DNA of 37,337 nucleotides from Candidatus Desulfosporosinus nitrosoreducens (GTDB lineage: Bacteria; Bacillota; Desulfitobacteriia; Desulfitobacteriales; Desulfitobacteriaceae): positions 1-37,337 of the forward strand of contig NZ_JAVHUW010000023.1 of the NCBI RefSeq assembly GCF_030954495.1. The letters run 5' to 3'. The translations under genes were made by a program, and so were the position numbers. Under the pieces are notes generated by a model. It ran no database searches, had not been told where the DNA came from, and saw nothing but the letters and a program-made list of their open reading frames with translations. Shown in pieces: positions 14,567 to 23,623 of this stretch. Position 1 is the stretch's first letter; each line of letters starts with the position of its first letter.

Positions 14567-17188
14567 ATGGCTAAAAGAAAGATTGCAGTATCAGCGCTGC
14601 TCATCGTCATCCTGCTGGCAGCTGGATTTATTCTACTAAAACAAAGCGGCAGTCCTCCCTCTCCTAAGAACGTCTCCTTGAAATCAACCGTTGGTCAGAA
14701 TCAAACAGCGAACATCAACACACCCCCGGCTCAAGGGGCATCAACTCAGTCTGTCGTTAATCCCAAGTACTCGAACGAGGACCAGTTGACTCCTGAAAAT
14801 ATCTCTAACCAGGTTGTCGTTAAACTCAGTTCAGGAACTGATCCCGAAAAATTAGCCCAAACAATCAATGCGGAAATCGTAAGGAAAGGTCCGCTTCAAT
14901 ATATCACCTTGGCCCTCCCTAAAAACCAGTATGCCAGTATTATTGAGCGGCTCAAGAAAACAGCGGGCGTTTTGAGTGTCCAGCCTGTTCGGATTCTTAA
15001 AACAACAACTGTCAAAACGATGAGCGTCAATCCCACGGACTCGTTGTATCCGCAACAATGGGGTTTAACTAAGATCGAGGCTCAAAAAGCCTGGAACCTG
15101 GGATTTACGGGCAATGGCATTACCGTTGCCGTAGTAGATACCGGAGTGGACCTCAATCACCCTGATTTAAAGGACAATATCCTGCCGGGTTACAATGCCA
15201 TTACCGGGGTCACCGGCGGTACAACCATTCAGGACAACAACGGTCACGGGACACATGTCTCAGGTATCATTGCCGCTGAGGCAAACGGGATTGGTGTCGT
15301 CGGGGTTGCTTACCAAGCCAAAATCCTGCCAGTCAAAGCCCTGACCAAACAAGGCGAAGGAACAGATGACTGTATTGCCGACGGAATCACCTGGGCGGCT
15401 GATCACAGCGCTAAAATTATTAACCTTAGCTTAGGCTCGGACAGTGAAAGTGACGTACTCAAAGAGGCTCTGCAATATGCTGCGGACAAAGGATGTTTAA
15501 TTGTCGCCGCCGGGGGAAATCTGGAGGATAACCTGACAACGATCTCCTACCCTGCGGCTGATCCTCTTGTTTTGGCCGTAACGGCCACAGATTCCAATGA
15601 CCAGATCGCCTCGTTTTCCCTGCCGGGACCTCAAGCGGGGCTGGCGGCACCCGGAGTCAATATTGCCAGTGATTATTGGCAAAATTCCTCAGGATATGCT
15701 TCTTTAGACGGAACTTCCATGGCTTCGCCTTTTGTAGCGGGAGCGGCGGCTCTTGTCTGGAGTGCCCACCCTGACTTAAACGCTCAGCAGGTAAGAGTCG
15801 CTCTGGAAAATTCAGCTCGTGATTTAGGTGCCGCCGGGAGGGATAATTCTTACGGCTTTGGGCGAGTCGATGCCTACTGGGCGGTCCGTTTTGCGGATAA
15901 ATCCCCGGCATTCTCCTCACCTGCAAATCTCGATTGGGCCGGCGGAACGGTGCAGGGAGGAACAAGCACTACTTCAGTGACCTTGACTGTTCCGGCTCGA
16001 ACCTTTGGTCTTGATCCTTCGGCAAATGTCACGGTGTCCATTGGACCAGCTTCTGATGCCGCTGCCTTTCCATCCGGTATATTGCCTCTGGGAGATGCCG
16101 TCTCTCTTCAGTGGAACAGCTCTGTGAAAAAATTTCTCGGCTTAACTTTATCTACTACTGGAAGTACTCCGAGCTCAAACCGTGTGGGATATATCTTCCA
16201 CTGGTCCGGGTCACGCTGGATATTGACAGGAGGAGGCCTTAACGCCGCGGCCATTAGTACTGCCGTTACTGAACCCGGAATTTATCGCGTCGGTTTTGTC
16301 CTGCCGCCTGAAAACCATCGCCTGGCAGGGAATGATCAAATTCAAACCTCCCTGCAAATTTCTCAAACAGAGTTTCCCTACGGTGCGGATACCGTACTCC
16401 TAGCAACTGCCGACGATTTTTCCGATGCCCTGAGCGGGGTTCCGCTGGCCTACAAACTGCACGCCCCGATTTTACTTACCCCCCCTGAGCAGCTGCCCGC
16501 CGCCCTCAAAACAGAGATTCAGCGGTTGGCTCCCCAGAAAATAATCCTCCTAGGCGGAACCGCCGTAATTTCAACGAACATTGAACAACAGCTGCAATCG
16601 GCATTTTCCGTCCAGCGTCTGGCAGGAGTTACCCGCTTTGGAACCGCCGCGCAAATTGCTTCTGCCCTGGGAACCATAGGGCAGGCTGTTCTGGTCAATG
16701 GAACGAGTTTCCCCGACGCTATTTCTATAGCTTCACTGGCGGCCCAACAAGGTATTCCTATTCTTTTAACAGATACAAATTCCTTGCCTACGGAAACTGA
16801 TGCCATAATGCGGCAGCTTCTTATCAGTCAGACAACGGTTGGCGGCGGGGAAGCCGTTGTTTCTTCAACCCTCTTCAGCAATTTGCCCACGCCGGCGCGT
16901 CTAGCCGGATATGACCGTTATGACACCGCCGCGGCCATTCTGCAGGCCTTTCCGCCTCAGGGAAATTTACTGTTTGTGGCAACCGGGGAAAATTATCCGG
17001 ACGCTCTGAGCGGCGGAGTTATAGCGGCCATGAACCAGTCCGGCTTGCTCCTCGTCCCCCTGACAGGCCCTAACTCCGCTGAAACCTCCCTGATCCAAAG
17101 CTGGCATGGGAAAACTGTCTACGTTTTCGGCGGCACTGCCGTAGTACCTGACGAAATCCTTCAGCAGGTTCAAAGCGTGGTCCGCTAA
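14567..17188 (+). CDS. Secreted subtilisin-like protease with CWB2 cell-wall-binding repeats
   Basis: 873 residues. N-terminal membrane anchor or signal (KIAVSALLIVILLAAGFILL), a linker, a propeptide-like segment at about 80-145 (VVVKLSSGTDPEKLAQTINA), then an S8 catalytic domain with D191 (VVDTGVDLNHPDL), H227 (NGHGTHVSG), oxyanion N318 (AAGGNLED) and S384 (DGTSMASPFVAGAAAL). A beta-rich domain follows at about 450-580. Three CWB2 repeats cover about 585-873 (RLAGNDQIQT, RLAGVTRFGTA, RLAGYDRYDTA; repeated ILLGGTAVIS or VFGGTAVVP ends). The architecture predicts a protease held in the wall by CWB2, probably processing surface or secreted proteins. The start ATG has an AAGGAG SD. Confidence 0.94.
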   Translation: MAKRKIAVSALLIVILLAAGFILLKQSGSPPSPKNVSLKSTVGQNQTANINTPPAQGASTQSVVNPKYSNEDQLTPENISNQVVVKLSSGTDPEKLAQTINAEIVRKGPLQYITLALPKNQYASIIERLKKTAGVLSVQPVRILKTTTVKTMSVNPTDSLYPQQWGLTKIEAQKAWNLGFTGNGITVAVVDTGVDLNHPDLKDNILPGYNAITGVTGGTTIQDNNGHGTHVSGIIAAEANGIGVVGVAYQAKILPVKALTKQGEGTDDCIADGITWAADHSAKIINLSLGSDSESDVLKEALQYAADKGCLIVAAGGNLEDNLTTISYPAADPLVLAVTATDSNDQIASFSLPGPQAGLAAPGVNIASDYWQNSSGYASLDGTSMASPFVAGAAALVWSAHPDLNAQQVRVALENSARDLGAAGRDNSYGFGRVDAYWAVRFADKSPAFSSPANLDWAGGTVQGGTSTTSVTLTVPARTFGLDPSANVTVSIGPASDAAAFPSGILPLGDAVSLQWNSSVKKFLGLTLSTTGSTPSSNRVGYIFHWSGSRWILTGGGLNAAAISTAVTEPGIYRVGFVLPPENHRLAGNDQIQTSLQISQTEFPYGADTVLLATADDFSDALSGVPLAYKLHAPILLTPPEQLPAALKTEIQRLAPQKIILLGGTAVISTNIEQQLQSAFSVQRLAGVTRFGTAAQIASALGTIGQAVLVNGTSFPDAISIASLAAQQGIPILLTDTNSLPTETDAIMRQLLISQTTVGGGEAVVSSTLFSNLPTPARLAGYDRYDTAAAILQAFPPQGNLLFVATGENYPDALSGGVIAAMNQSGLLLVPLTGPNSAETSLIQSWHGKTVYVFGGTAVVPDEILQQVQSVVR

Positions 17189-17300
17189 GGTAGCAAAAAG
17201 ATGGTCTCGAATCTGCTTATCTGGAGGTCATATTCCTCAAAGTTAGAATCGTCCAGTCCCATAGTGGTAAGTTGCTTTAAAAAGTGAACTATGAAAATTA

Positions 17301-17344
17301 CATGGGGTTGTAACAAGCCGCAAGCAGTTTGTTACAACCCCATG
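17301..17344. terminator. Bidirectional hairpin between the convergent protease and ilvN genes
   Basis: Perfect 16-bp inverted repeat (17301-17316/17329-17344, 12-nt loop). Only short T stretches flank it. It lies between the ends of two convergent genes and probably terminates ilvBN transcription. The remaining 17189-17380 gap shows nothing else. Confidence 0.75.
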
Positions 17345-17380
17345 TTGTTAAGAACGTATTGACATTGTTATCTGCAGCGT

Positions 17381-17878
17381 TTACTGCTCCTTTGCCGGAA
17401 TCGGTCCGCGCGAAAGAGCAATTTTACCCGTCCGGACGATTTCAATAATTCCATGATCCTCCTCCAGGACCTGACAGAGGGCATCAATTTTAGTTTCATC
17501 CCCGGAAAGCTCGATAACCATCGTTTCCCGGCTGACATCGACAATACTGGCCCGGAAAATATTGACAATGTTGATAATATCCGAGCGCGTCTCCAAACTT
17601 GCCTTAACCTTTATCAAAGCCAGCTCACGCTGGATTGACTCAACTGCCGTCAGATCACTGATTTTTATGACGTCAATTAATTTGGACAACTGGTTGACGA
17701 CCTGTTCCTGTTCAATTTCATCCCCTTCCACTACAATGGTGATCCTTGTGGTATCCGGTTCTTCCGTATAACCGGCGGCAATGCTTTCAATATTAAAGGC
17801 TCTGCGGCTAATTAAACCGGAAATATGCGTCAGAACGCCCGGCCGGTTTTCAACCAAAACAGCAAGAGTGTGCTTCAT
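17381..17878 (-). CDS. ilvN: Acetolactate synthase small (regulatory) subunit
   Basis: 165 residues. N-terminal ACT domain (LAVLVENRPGVLTHISGLISRRAFNIESIAAG, then TRITIVVEGD), then the conserved second domain ending KIALSRGP. It binds branched-chain amino acids and regulates the catalytic subunit. The start lies 4 nt after the ilvB stop codon, a tightly coupled operon. Length is typical of the IlvH/IlvN family. Confidence 0.96.
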   Translation of the reverse strand: MKHTLAVLVENRPGVLTHISGLISRRAFNIESIAAGYTEEPDTTRITIVVEGDEIEQEQVVNQLSKLIDVIKISDLTAVESIQRELALIKVKASLETRSDIINIVNIFRASIVDVSRETMVIELSGDETKIDALCQVLEEDHGIIEIVRTGKIALSRGPIPAKEQ

Positions 17879-17882
17879 CTCC

Positions 17883-19571
17883 TTAACCTCCCATAATCAT
17901 CTGGTCCAGACGCGCTCCCGCCGGAACCATCGGTAAAACATTTACCGTCTCAGGCGTCCAAATATCCACTAATACCGGGCCAGGCATAGCTAAGGCTTCG
18001 GTCAGAACCTTATCAAGATTTTCCGGCTCGGTCACCCTCAAACCGGTTACTCCCATGGCTTCAGCCAGCTTCACGAAATCGGTGTGCCCTTTTAAACTGG
18101 TATGAGAATAGCGTCCGCCATAAAACATTCTTTGCCACTGAGCTACCATGCCTAAGGTTTGGTTATTCAGGACCAGGATAACCACCGGGAAATTACCATC
18201 CGCTAAAGTCGCCAGCTCCTGGCAATTCATCATGATGCCCCCATCGCCGACAAACAAAACGACTTTACTCTTCGGCAAACCGCACTGCGCTCCCAAGGCC
18301 GCCGGCAAGCCATAACCCATCGTTCCCAAGCCTCCTGACGTCAGCAAGGTGCGAGGATGTTTAAACCCGTAGAATTGAGCCGCCCAGATTTGATTTTGGC
18401 CGACGTCCGTAACGACCACTGCCTCACCCTGAGTCAGCTCGCTGACCTTTTCGACAACGGCCTGGGGCATCACAAGATTCTCCTCTTGTTTATAGGTCAA
18501 GGGAAAGTCTTTCTTCCAATCTAATACCTTTGCCAGCCAAGGCTGAACCTGCTCCTTTAACTCAGCGGAAACATCCCCAACCCGTTCCACTAAAGCCGGC
18601 AAGGACCACTTCAAATTGCCAACGACCCGTATATCTGCCAGAACATTTTTATTTATTTCCGCAGGATCAATATCAAAGTGAACGATTTTGGCCTTTGAAG
18701 CAAAATCACTTAAAAGTCCCGTCACCCGATCGTCAAAGCGCACGCCAATCCCTAACAGCAGATCGCATTCCGTTGTCGCCATGTTAGCGGCATAAGTTCC
18801 GTGCATTCCCACCATCCCTAAAAATTGAGGATGATCAAAGGGAAGGCAGCCTAAGCCCATCAAACTGGAAATCACCGGGAATCCGGTTTGTTCCACCAGC
18901 GCTTTCATCTCCGGCGACGAATCTGAGAGATTAACTCCACCTCCAATAAAAATCAAAGGTTTACGAGCTGCGCGCAATTCCTCAAAAACCTGATCGATCA
19001 CCAGCGCATTGCCTGCATAGACAGGACGATAACCACGCAGCGCAACTTCAGATGGGTATTGATAGTCAAACTCAGCTGCAAAGACATCTTTAGCGATGTC
19101 GACAACGACCGGCCCCGGACGGCCCGTGCGGGCGATATAGAAAGCTTCCTTTAGCGCCCTCGGCAGCTCCTCAACGGTCTTGACCAAATAGTTGTGTTTG
19201 GTGATAGGAGTCGTAATTCCTCGAATATCCGCCTCCTGAAAAGAGTCCCTGCCAATAAGCGGAACGGCAACTTGCCCCGTTATCGCCACCAAGGGAATAG
19301 AATCCATATAAGCTGTGGCAATTCCTGTTACCAAGTTCGTCGCGCCGGGACCGGATGTCGCAATTACTACCCCAACTTTGCCCGTGGCCCTGGCGTAGCC
19401 ATCAGCGGCGTGAACCGCCCCTTGCTCGTGTTTGGTGAGAATGTGTCTAAAGTTCGCTTTATATAAAGCGTCATAAAGCGTCAGCACCGCCCCGCCGGGA
19501 TAACCGAACGCTACATCCACATTTTCATTTTTTAAAGATTCAATAATCGCCTCCGCACCTGTCATGATCAT
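17883..19571 (-). CDS. ilvB: Acetolactate synthase large (catalytic) subunit
   Basis: 562-residue ThDP/FAD enzyme making acetolactate or acetohydroxybutyrate in valine, leucine and isoleucine synthesis. The catalytic Glu motif is LTKHEQGAVHAADGYARATGKVGV. Also present are GVCIATSGPGATN-type sequence (IATSGPGATNLVTGIATAYMD), GVRFDDRVTG, and the ThDP/Mg motif FVGDGGIMMNCQELAT. Two in-frame ATGs (19571, 19565) exist; the first follows GGAGAGG. The leader is short (about 60 nt) and shows no T-box, unlike many Firmicute branched-chain operons; regulation is probably through a promoter-bound factor and IlvN feedback. Confidence 0.96.
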   Translation of the reverse strand: MIMTGAEAIIESLKNENVDVAFGYPGGAVLTLYDALYKANFRHILTKHEQGAVHAADGYARATGKVGVVIATSGPGATNLVTGIATAYMDSIPLVAITGQVAVPLIGRDSFQEADIRGITTPITKHNYLVKTVEELPRALKEAFYIARTGRPGPVVVDIAKDVFAAEFDYQYPSEVALRGYRPVYAGNALVIDQVFEELRAARKPLIFIGGGVNLSDSSPEMKALVEQTGFPVISSLMGLGCLPFDHPQFLGMVGMHGTYAANMATTECDLLLGIGVRFDDRVTGLLSDFASKAKIVHFDIDPAEINKNVLADIRVVGNLKWSLPALVERVGDVSAELKEQVQPWLAKVLDWKKDFPLTYKQEENLVMPQAVVEKVSELTQGEAVVVTDVGQNQIWAAQFYGFKHPRTLLTSGGLGTMGYGLPAALGAQCGLPKSKVVLFVGDGGIMMNCQELATLADGNFPVVILVLNNQTLGMVAQWQRMFYGGRYSHTSLKGHTDFVKLAEAMGVTGLRVTEPENLDKVLTEALAMPGPVLVDIWTPETVNVLPMVPAGARLDQMIMGG

Positions 19572-19634
19572 GCCTCGTGTTCCTCTCCTTTGTCATGCTG
19601 GATCATATACGACATCCAACTACTTTTTATGACT

Positions 19635-19640
19635 ATTATA
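19635..19640 (-). promoter_or_regulatory. Extended -10 element for ilvBN
   Basis: TGCTATAAT on the minus strand, about 65 nt upstream of ilvB. The -35 region is poor. Confidence 0.55.
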
Positions 19641-19719
19641 GCACAACACAGCTCGGCTCTGCAGAATACTCACGAAATTCAGTTTTGCAAATTTCCTCAA
19701 ATAGAAAAGATTTCTGTGA

Positions 19720-19725
19720 TATAAT
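19720..19725 (+). promoter_or_regulatory. Extended -10 element for the CWB2/amidase gene
   Basis: TGATATAAT about 30 nt upstream of the GTG start. It is divergent from the ilvBN promoter, about 80 bp away. Confidence 0.55.
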
Positions 19726-19756
19726 CGACGTAATGGTAAAGGAAAGGATGAATCAT

Positions 19757-21796
19757 GTGAAAAAAATCATAATAGCGATGATAACTTCGCTTACTGTAAT
19801 ATTATTTACGCCTCTGCTTACCCAGGCAAGCCCTCTGGCCTACTCAACGGAACGAATAGCCGGCCAGGACTGTGTCGAAACCGCTTTAAAAATCTCTCAA
19901 AAAGGCTGGGATTCCGCCCAGACGGTCATCTTATGCCAATCCTCCGACTACCCTGATTCCATCGCCGCCACTCCTTACGCGGTATCCTTAGACGCTCCCA
20001 TCTTGCTGACGGGAGGAGAAACTCTTGATTCCAGGGTGGTTCAAGAACTGCAGCGTTTAAAGCCTCAGAAAGTCATCTTACTGGGCGGAACCGCCTGCTT
20101 ACAGCCATCTTTAGAGAAAGGTCTCGAACAGCTGTCCTTGAATTGGGAGCGCATCGGCGGAATCGACCGCTATGAGACTTCCGTTTTGCTTGCTAAACGT
20201 TTGACTTCAGATTCACTTATCGTTGCCAATGGCGATAATTTTCCCGACGCACTGTCGGCCGCAACTTATGCCGGAATTAAACAGATTCCTATTGTGCTCA
20301 CTTCGACAACTCTCCCGGACTCTGTCTTGAAATACTTAAACGCAACTCAGCCGAAACATATAACCGTCGTTGGAGGAGAAGTTGTTGTTCCCTCCCAGGA
20401 GCTTACAGCCAATAATTTCACGATTGAGACGCGTTTGGCTGGTCAGGACCGCTACGATACCAATGCCAACGTTGTTTCCCAGATGAAAGACATTTACCAG
20501 TCAAAGGATCTTTATCTAGCTTCAGGCGTCACTTTTCCGGACGCCGTCGCCGGCACCGTCCTCGCCTCAAAAGCGAAAGCGCCCCTTTTACTTACAGAAC
20601 AAAAGGATATCCCTCCTTCTATCTATAGTTTCATGCGTTTACATATGATCGTCGAGCCTGCGCTCAAAACCTCCGCTAATACCGGCAATGCGGCCGGCCA
20701 AAAAGGTACGGTCAGTGCCTCCGGGGGTCTGAATCTGCGGGATACCCCCGCCTCAACCGGAAAAGTATTAGTAACAATTCCCAAAGGCGCAAGCATTGAT
20801 CTCCTGACTCTGCAAAACAATTGGTACAAAACCACCTATCAAGGTAAAACCGGATGGGTATCGGGTGATTACGTCACTCCGGCGTCCAGCGGCTCTAATA
20901 ACGCTTCCAGCTCTGACAATACTTCAGCAAATGTTGACTTGAGTCTAAACGGTTCTGTTTATATTCTTGGCGGAACAGGAGTTATCAGCGCCGGTTCTCA
21001 GGCAATTATACAGGGCCAGGCCTCTTCAACTTATGCCAGTAACTTAAAAGACTTTCCCCCACTTCCTTCCAGCATCCAAAATCCAACGTCACCTGATCCC
21101 GATGGCTCATCCTCGACTCCCGATAACTCCACTCCCGTGAACAGCAACTATGATCCTTCGAAAGAAGTTCTTGTAGATCCTTTCGAGGGAATTCCCGCCA
21201 ATGCCCTGGCCGGCAAAACAATTATGCTGGACCCCGGACACGGAGGACCCGACACAGGTGCTATCGGCCCCAACCACACTTATGAAAAAAACAACACTTT
21301 GCCTATTGCCCAAGATTTAAGTACAATCCTGCAACAAGCAGGAGCTAAGGTTCTTCTGACCCGCAGCGATGACTCTTCGCCCGCCGCTAATTACTCCGAA
21401 GTTGAAGATCTCCAAGCGCGAGTGGACGAGGCGGCCAAAAGCAAACCTGACCTTTTCATATCCATCCATAACGATTCCTTCAGCAATCCTGCCGTTCAAG
21501 GTACTACAACTTATTATTGCCAGGAAAATCCTCAGGAGCAAAAAAGCCAGCAACTGGCCAGCAGTATCCAAAACGCAGTCATTGATACTGTGAAAACGAA
21601 TAACCGGGGAGCTAAAGAGGCTAATTTCTATGTTATACGCTACACATCGATGCCTGCCGTCTTATTGGAGGCCGCCTTTATTTCCAGCCCCTATGAGGAA
21701 GCAAGGCTGCAAAACGATACCTTCCGCAAAAATGTTGCCGCAGCTATTTTCCACGGAATCTATAACTACTACAATACTCCTCTGCCTAACGATTAA
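19757..21796 (+). CDS. Secreted N-acetylmuramoyl-L-alanine amidase with CWB2 repeats and an inserted SH3 domain
   Basis: 679 residues from GTG 19757, chosen because a signal peptide (KKIIIAMITSLTVILFTPLL) starts there and AAGGAAAGG lies upstream; a frame extending back to 19577 lacks these. CWB2 repeats occupy about 30-297 (ERIAGQDCVET, RIGGIDRYETS, RLAGQDRYDTN). A bacterial SH3 domain lies at 317-373 (LNLRDTPASTGKVLVTIPKG ... GWVSGDYV). A CWB2-like tail SVYILGGTGVISAG follows at 398-420, then a Ser/Pro-rich linker and an Amidase_3 domain with Zn ligands H495 (DPGHGG), E510 and H571 (SIHNDS) and catalytic E638 (LLEAAF). It hydrolyses the bond between MurNAc and the stem peptide. The third CWB2 repeat appears split by the SH3 domain. 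Confidence 0.93.
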   Translation: MKKIIIAMITSLTVILFTPLLTQASPLAYSTERIAGQDCVETALKISQKGWDSAQTVILCQSSDYPDSIAATPYAVSLDAPILLTGGETLDSRVVQELQRLKPQKVILLGGTACLQPSLEKGLEQLSLNWERIGGIDRYETSVLLAKRLTSDSLIVANGDNFPDALSAATYAGIKQIPIVLTSTTLPDSVLKYLNATQPKHITVVGGEVVVPSQELTANNFTIETRLAGQDRYDTNANVVSQMKDIYQSKDLYLASGVTFPDAVAGTVLASKAKAPLLLTEQKDIPPSIYSFMRLHMIVEPALKTSANTGNAAGQKGTVSASGGLNLRDTPASTGKVLVTIPKGASIDLLTLQNNWYKTTYQGKTGWVSGDYVTPASSGSNNASSSDNTSANVDLSLNGSVYILGGTGVISAGSQAIIQGQASSTYASNLKDFPPLPSSIQNPTSPDPDGSSSTPDNSTPVNSNYDPSKEVLVDPFEGIPANALAGKTIMLDPGHGGPDTGAIGPNHTYEKNNTLPIAQDLSTILQQAGAKVLLTRSDDSSPAANYSEVEDLQARVDEAAKSKPDLFISIHNDSFSNPAVQGTTTYYCQENPQEQKSQQLASSIQNAVIDTVKTNNRGAKEANFYVIRYTSMPAVLLEAAFISSPYEEARLQNDTFRKNVAAAIFHGIYNYYNTPLPND

Positions 21797-21801
21797 GCCG
21801 G

Positions 21802-21998
21802 AATGGAGCGCCAGCGAAAAGGCGAAGCGTTTGCTTTTCTTGGCTTTGATTTTAGGCGAGTACAGAAGCGAAGCCGAAGTAAACCTGTTCGCCAGCGCTC
21901 CATTCTCTTCGCCGCTGACTTGGGACAAGACAAATTTGTCAGCTCGCCGGAAAGGAAACCGCCTGCCTCTGGGGGGAAGAAAAAGCCAACACTTTAAA
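21802..21998. other. Structured, repeat-like intergenic element
   Basis: This 200-bp gap between convergent genes has outer inverted arms AATGGAGCGC/GCGCTCCATT (21802-21811/21895-21904), internal short dyads rich in GCGAAGC, and a 12-bp palindrome GACAAATTTGTC (21929-21940). A 64-codon frame runs through it (21803-21997) but has no SD or recognisable protein signature. It may be a dispersed palindromic repeat or a bidirectional terminator. Confidence 0.45.
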
Positions 21999-22340
21999 TC
22001 AGTGCTGGCGTAATACTTTTTTGAACCCCCAGTTCGCTAAGGACACGAGTATAGATACCAGCAGGGCGGTTCCGAACCCGCGAACGTAAAAACCTGGCAC
22101 CAAAGCACTCGTGAGCAAAATCATCCAAGTATTTATAATCACAGTAAAGATTCCCAAGGTAAGAAGATTCAACGGGATAGTCAAAATGATCAGCACCGGT
22201 CGAATCAACAGGTTGACAAGCCAGAGGATTAACCCGGCTCCCAGGTAATGCAGGGGAGTTGCTGCATGAAGCGACAGGAACTGTGCCGCTATCCAAAAGA
22301 CGAGCGTGTTAATGAGAATTCGATAAATCGGTCGTTTCAT
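21999..22340 (-). CDS. yvlD: YvlD-like small membrane protein (phage-holin-4 family)
   Basis: 113 residues with four hydrophobic helices (ILINTLVFWIAAQFL; YLGAGLILWLVNLLIRPVLI; PLNLLTLGIFTVIINTWMIL; FGTALLVSILVSLANW). The motif NLLIRPVLIILTIPLNLLTLG is the core of the YvlD/DUF family found in Firmicutes next to YvlB-type genes. Molecular function is unknown; in Bacillus the homologous operon responds to envelope stress. The ATG at 22340 has a GGGGG SD. It is last in the four-gene operon starting at 23570. Confidence 0.85.
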   Translation of the reverse strand: MKRPIYRILINTLVFWIAAQFLSLHAATPLHYLGAGLILWLVNLLIRPVLIILTIPLNLLTLGIFTVIINTWMILLTSALVPGFYVRGFGTALLVSILVSLANWGFKKVLRQH

Positions 22341-22352
22341 ACAATCCCCCAT

Positions 22353-22655
22353 CTACTTTAAACTAAGCGAGACCTTAATATTTTCTGTTTCTACATCGAC
22401 AAGATCCAAGCCATTATATCCGCTTAATCCTTTAATCAGGCCGTGCACCCCAGCGACAAGACCGCTAAAAGGGACTGCTTTTACCCAGCGCAACGCTTTG
22501 TTGCTTTTTTCATCCTTGGGCAGCGGGATACACCTTAAAATTACCTCCCCCACCCAAGCCAAATCTGTCAGAGCATCCATAAACTCATCAATAACCCAGA
22601 CCGCAACCGGAAAGGCAAGCCCTCTCCGGTTTTTTACTTTAATTCTTACCATCAT
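22353..22655 (-). CDS. Small protein of the YvlB/YvlD operon, unknown function
   Basis: About 100 residues from the ATG at 22655, which lies about 10 nt after the upstream stop; a longer frame to 22733 would overlap that gene. The C-terminal LDLVDVETENIKVSLSLK resembles the C-terminus of the neighbouring YvlB-like protein (KIVDVEVADPEEGRIKVEV), so this may be a divergent relative of that domain. No catalytic motif, and one moderately hydrophobic stretch. Function unknown; the operon context points to envelope homeostasis. Confidence 0.7.
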   Translation of the reverse strand: MMVRIKVKNRRGLAFPVAVWVIDEFMDALTDLAWVGEVILRCIPLPKDEKSNKALRWVKAVPFSGLVAGVHGLIKGLSGYNGLDLVDVETENIKVSLSLK

Positions 22656-22668
22656 TAGCCTGGTTGAA

Positions 22669-23124
22669 TTACTCCACACACACTTCCACCTTGATTCTCC
22701 CTTCTTCAGGGTCCGCAACTTCAACATCAACAATCTTGCCGTCTACAGTTTCTTCCACGAGACGAACCAGTTCTTCGACATCCAGAGCCTGCAAATCAAA
22801 ACCTTTTTGTTCTAATTCCGAACGCTTATCCGCCGGAACAAAACTCATGGCATAAACTACCAGCTTTGAAGCGGAACGTATTAGACTCAAAGGAACACTC
22901 ACATTCACTTTCAGCGCCTTTTCTCCCAGCACCCGCACTCGCAAAAATCGGCCTCCTGAGGACTGACCGGCCGTCTCCTTTTTAACCAGATTAAATTCCG
23001 GTGTGGAAGAAACTTTCTCTTCTGAAAGCCCCTCTTCCATTGCTTTCAAAAGATCCATCCCTTCTGTTGCCGTAAGTTTACCCTCCTGAATCATTTCCAG
23101 GATCTTCATTTTTTCACTGCTCAT
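22669..23124 (-). CDS. YvlB/LiaX-like protein with SHOCT-like N-terminus
   Basis: 151 residues. N-terminal helical motif MKILEMIQEGKLTATEGMDLLKAME is the SHOCT-like segment found at the start of YvlB/LiaX-type proteins. The C-terminal part (VRVLGEKALKVNVSVPLSLI ... VDGKIVDVEVADPEEGRIKVEV) matches the short version common in clostridia. The beta-helical DUF4097 part of full-length YvlB is absent. The SD AAAGGAG lies before ATG 23124. It sits between the DUF2089 regulator and the YvlD-type gene, an arrangement conserved in Firmicutes. Confidence 0.82.
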   Translation of the reverse strand: MSSEKMKILEMIQEGKLTATEGMDLLKAMEEGLSEEKVSSTPEFNLVKKETAGQSSGGRFLRVRVLGEKALKVNVSVPLSLIRSASKLVVYAMSFVPADKRSELEQKGFDLQALDVEELVRLVEETVDGKIVDVEVADPEEGRIKVEVCVE

Positions 23125-23147
23125 TTTTTAAACTCCTTTCCGTCCTG

Positions 23148-23570
23148 TTATTCTTCCACATTTTTACTTGTCGGTTTCTTCATTTGCTGAGTTGCTTCCT
23201 GAACTGAAATTTCTCCGCGATTTAAGGCTGCCAGAATTTCCTGCCTGCGCAAACTCTCTTCAGTGGGATCTGTTCCTTCCTGGATAAACTCTTTTTCTTT
23301 ATCCGTCCCGTAACCAAGCGCTTCAATAACACTATCTAAGCGGCTTCGCACTGTCGGATAGGAGATTCCCAATTCTTTTTCTACTTCTTTGATATTTCCC
23401 CGGCATCTAATAAACGCCTCCACAAAAATCAACTGTTCCGCCGCCAGTCTGCAAAACTTGCAGGAACTAAACTCGCCTTCAATTCTTGTCGAACAGTAAG
23501 TACAGCTTAATTTGCTGATTTTCATTTCATGGCTGCAAACCGGACAGCGATGGGGCATCTTATAATCCAA
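23148..23570 (-). CDS. DUF2089 family zinc-ribbon/HTH protein, probable operon regulator
   Basis: 140 residues. N-terminal zinc ribbon with C-x2-C pairs (CPVCSHEMKISKLSCTYCSTRIEG, then CKFC), followed by a helix-turn-helix-like segment (RCRGNIKEVEKELGISYPTVRSRLDSVIEALG) and a C-terminal SHOCT-like helix (REQ-like RRQEILAALNRGEISVQEATQQMKK) resembling the start of the next gene's product. The TTG start at 23570 is supported by GAGGTGAT 7 nt upstream. It is first in the operon behind a near-consensus promoter with a palindrome next to it. A transcription-factor role, possibly autoregulatory, is inference from the HTH and position. Confidence 0.85.
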   Translation of the reverse strand: MDYKMPHRCPVCSHEMKISKLSCTYCSTRIEGEFSSCKFCRLAAEQLIFVEAFIRCRGNIKEVEKELGISYPTVRSRLDSVIEALGYGTDKEKEFIQEGTDPTEESLRRQEILAALNRGEISVQEATQQMKKPTSKNVEE

Positions 23571-23623
23571 GAATTATCACCTCTTAACTTAGTTGCGTGC
23601 TTAGTAAACATTCTCTGATTAAG

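Noticed and set aside
19572..19756. T-box or attenuator in front of ilvBN
   Set aside because: The leader is about 60 nt and has neither the T-box sequence nor a terminator/antiterminator pair.
21803..21997. 64-codon frame in the gap after the amidase gene
   Set aside because: No SD or recognisable motif; the palindromic layout of the region suggests DNA/RNA structure.
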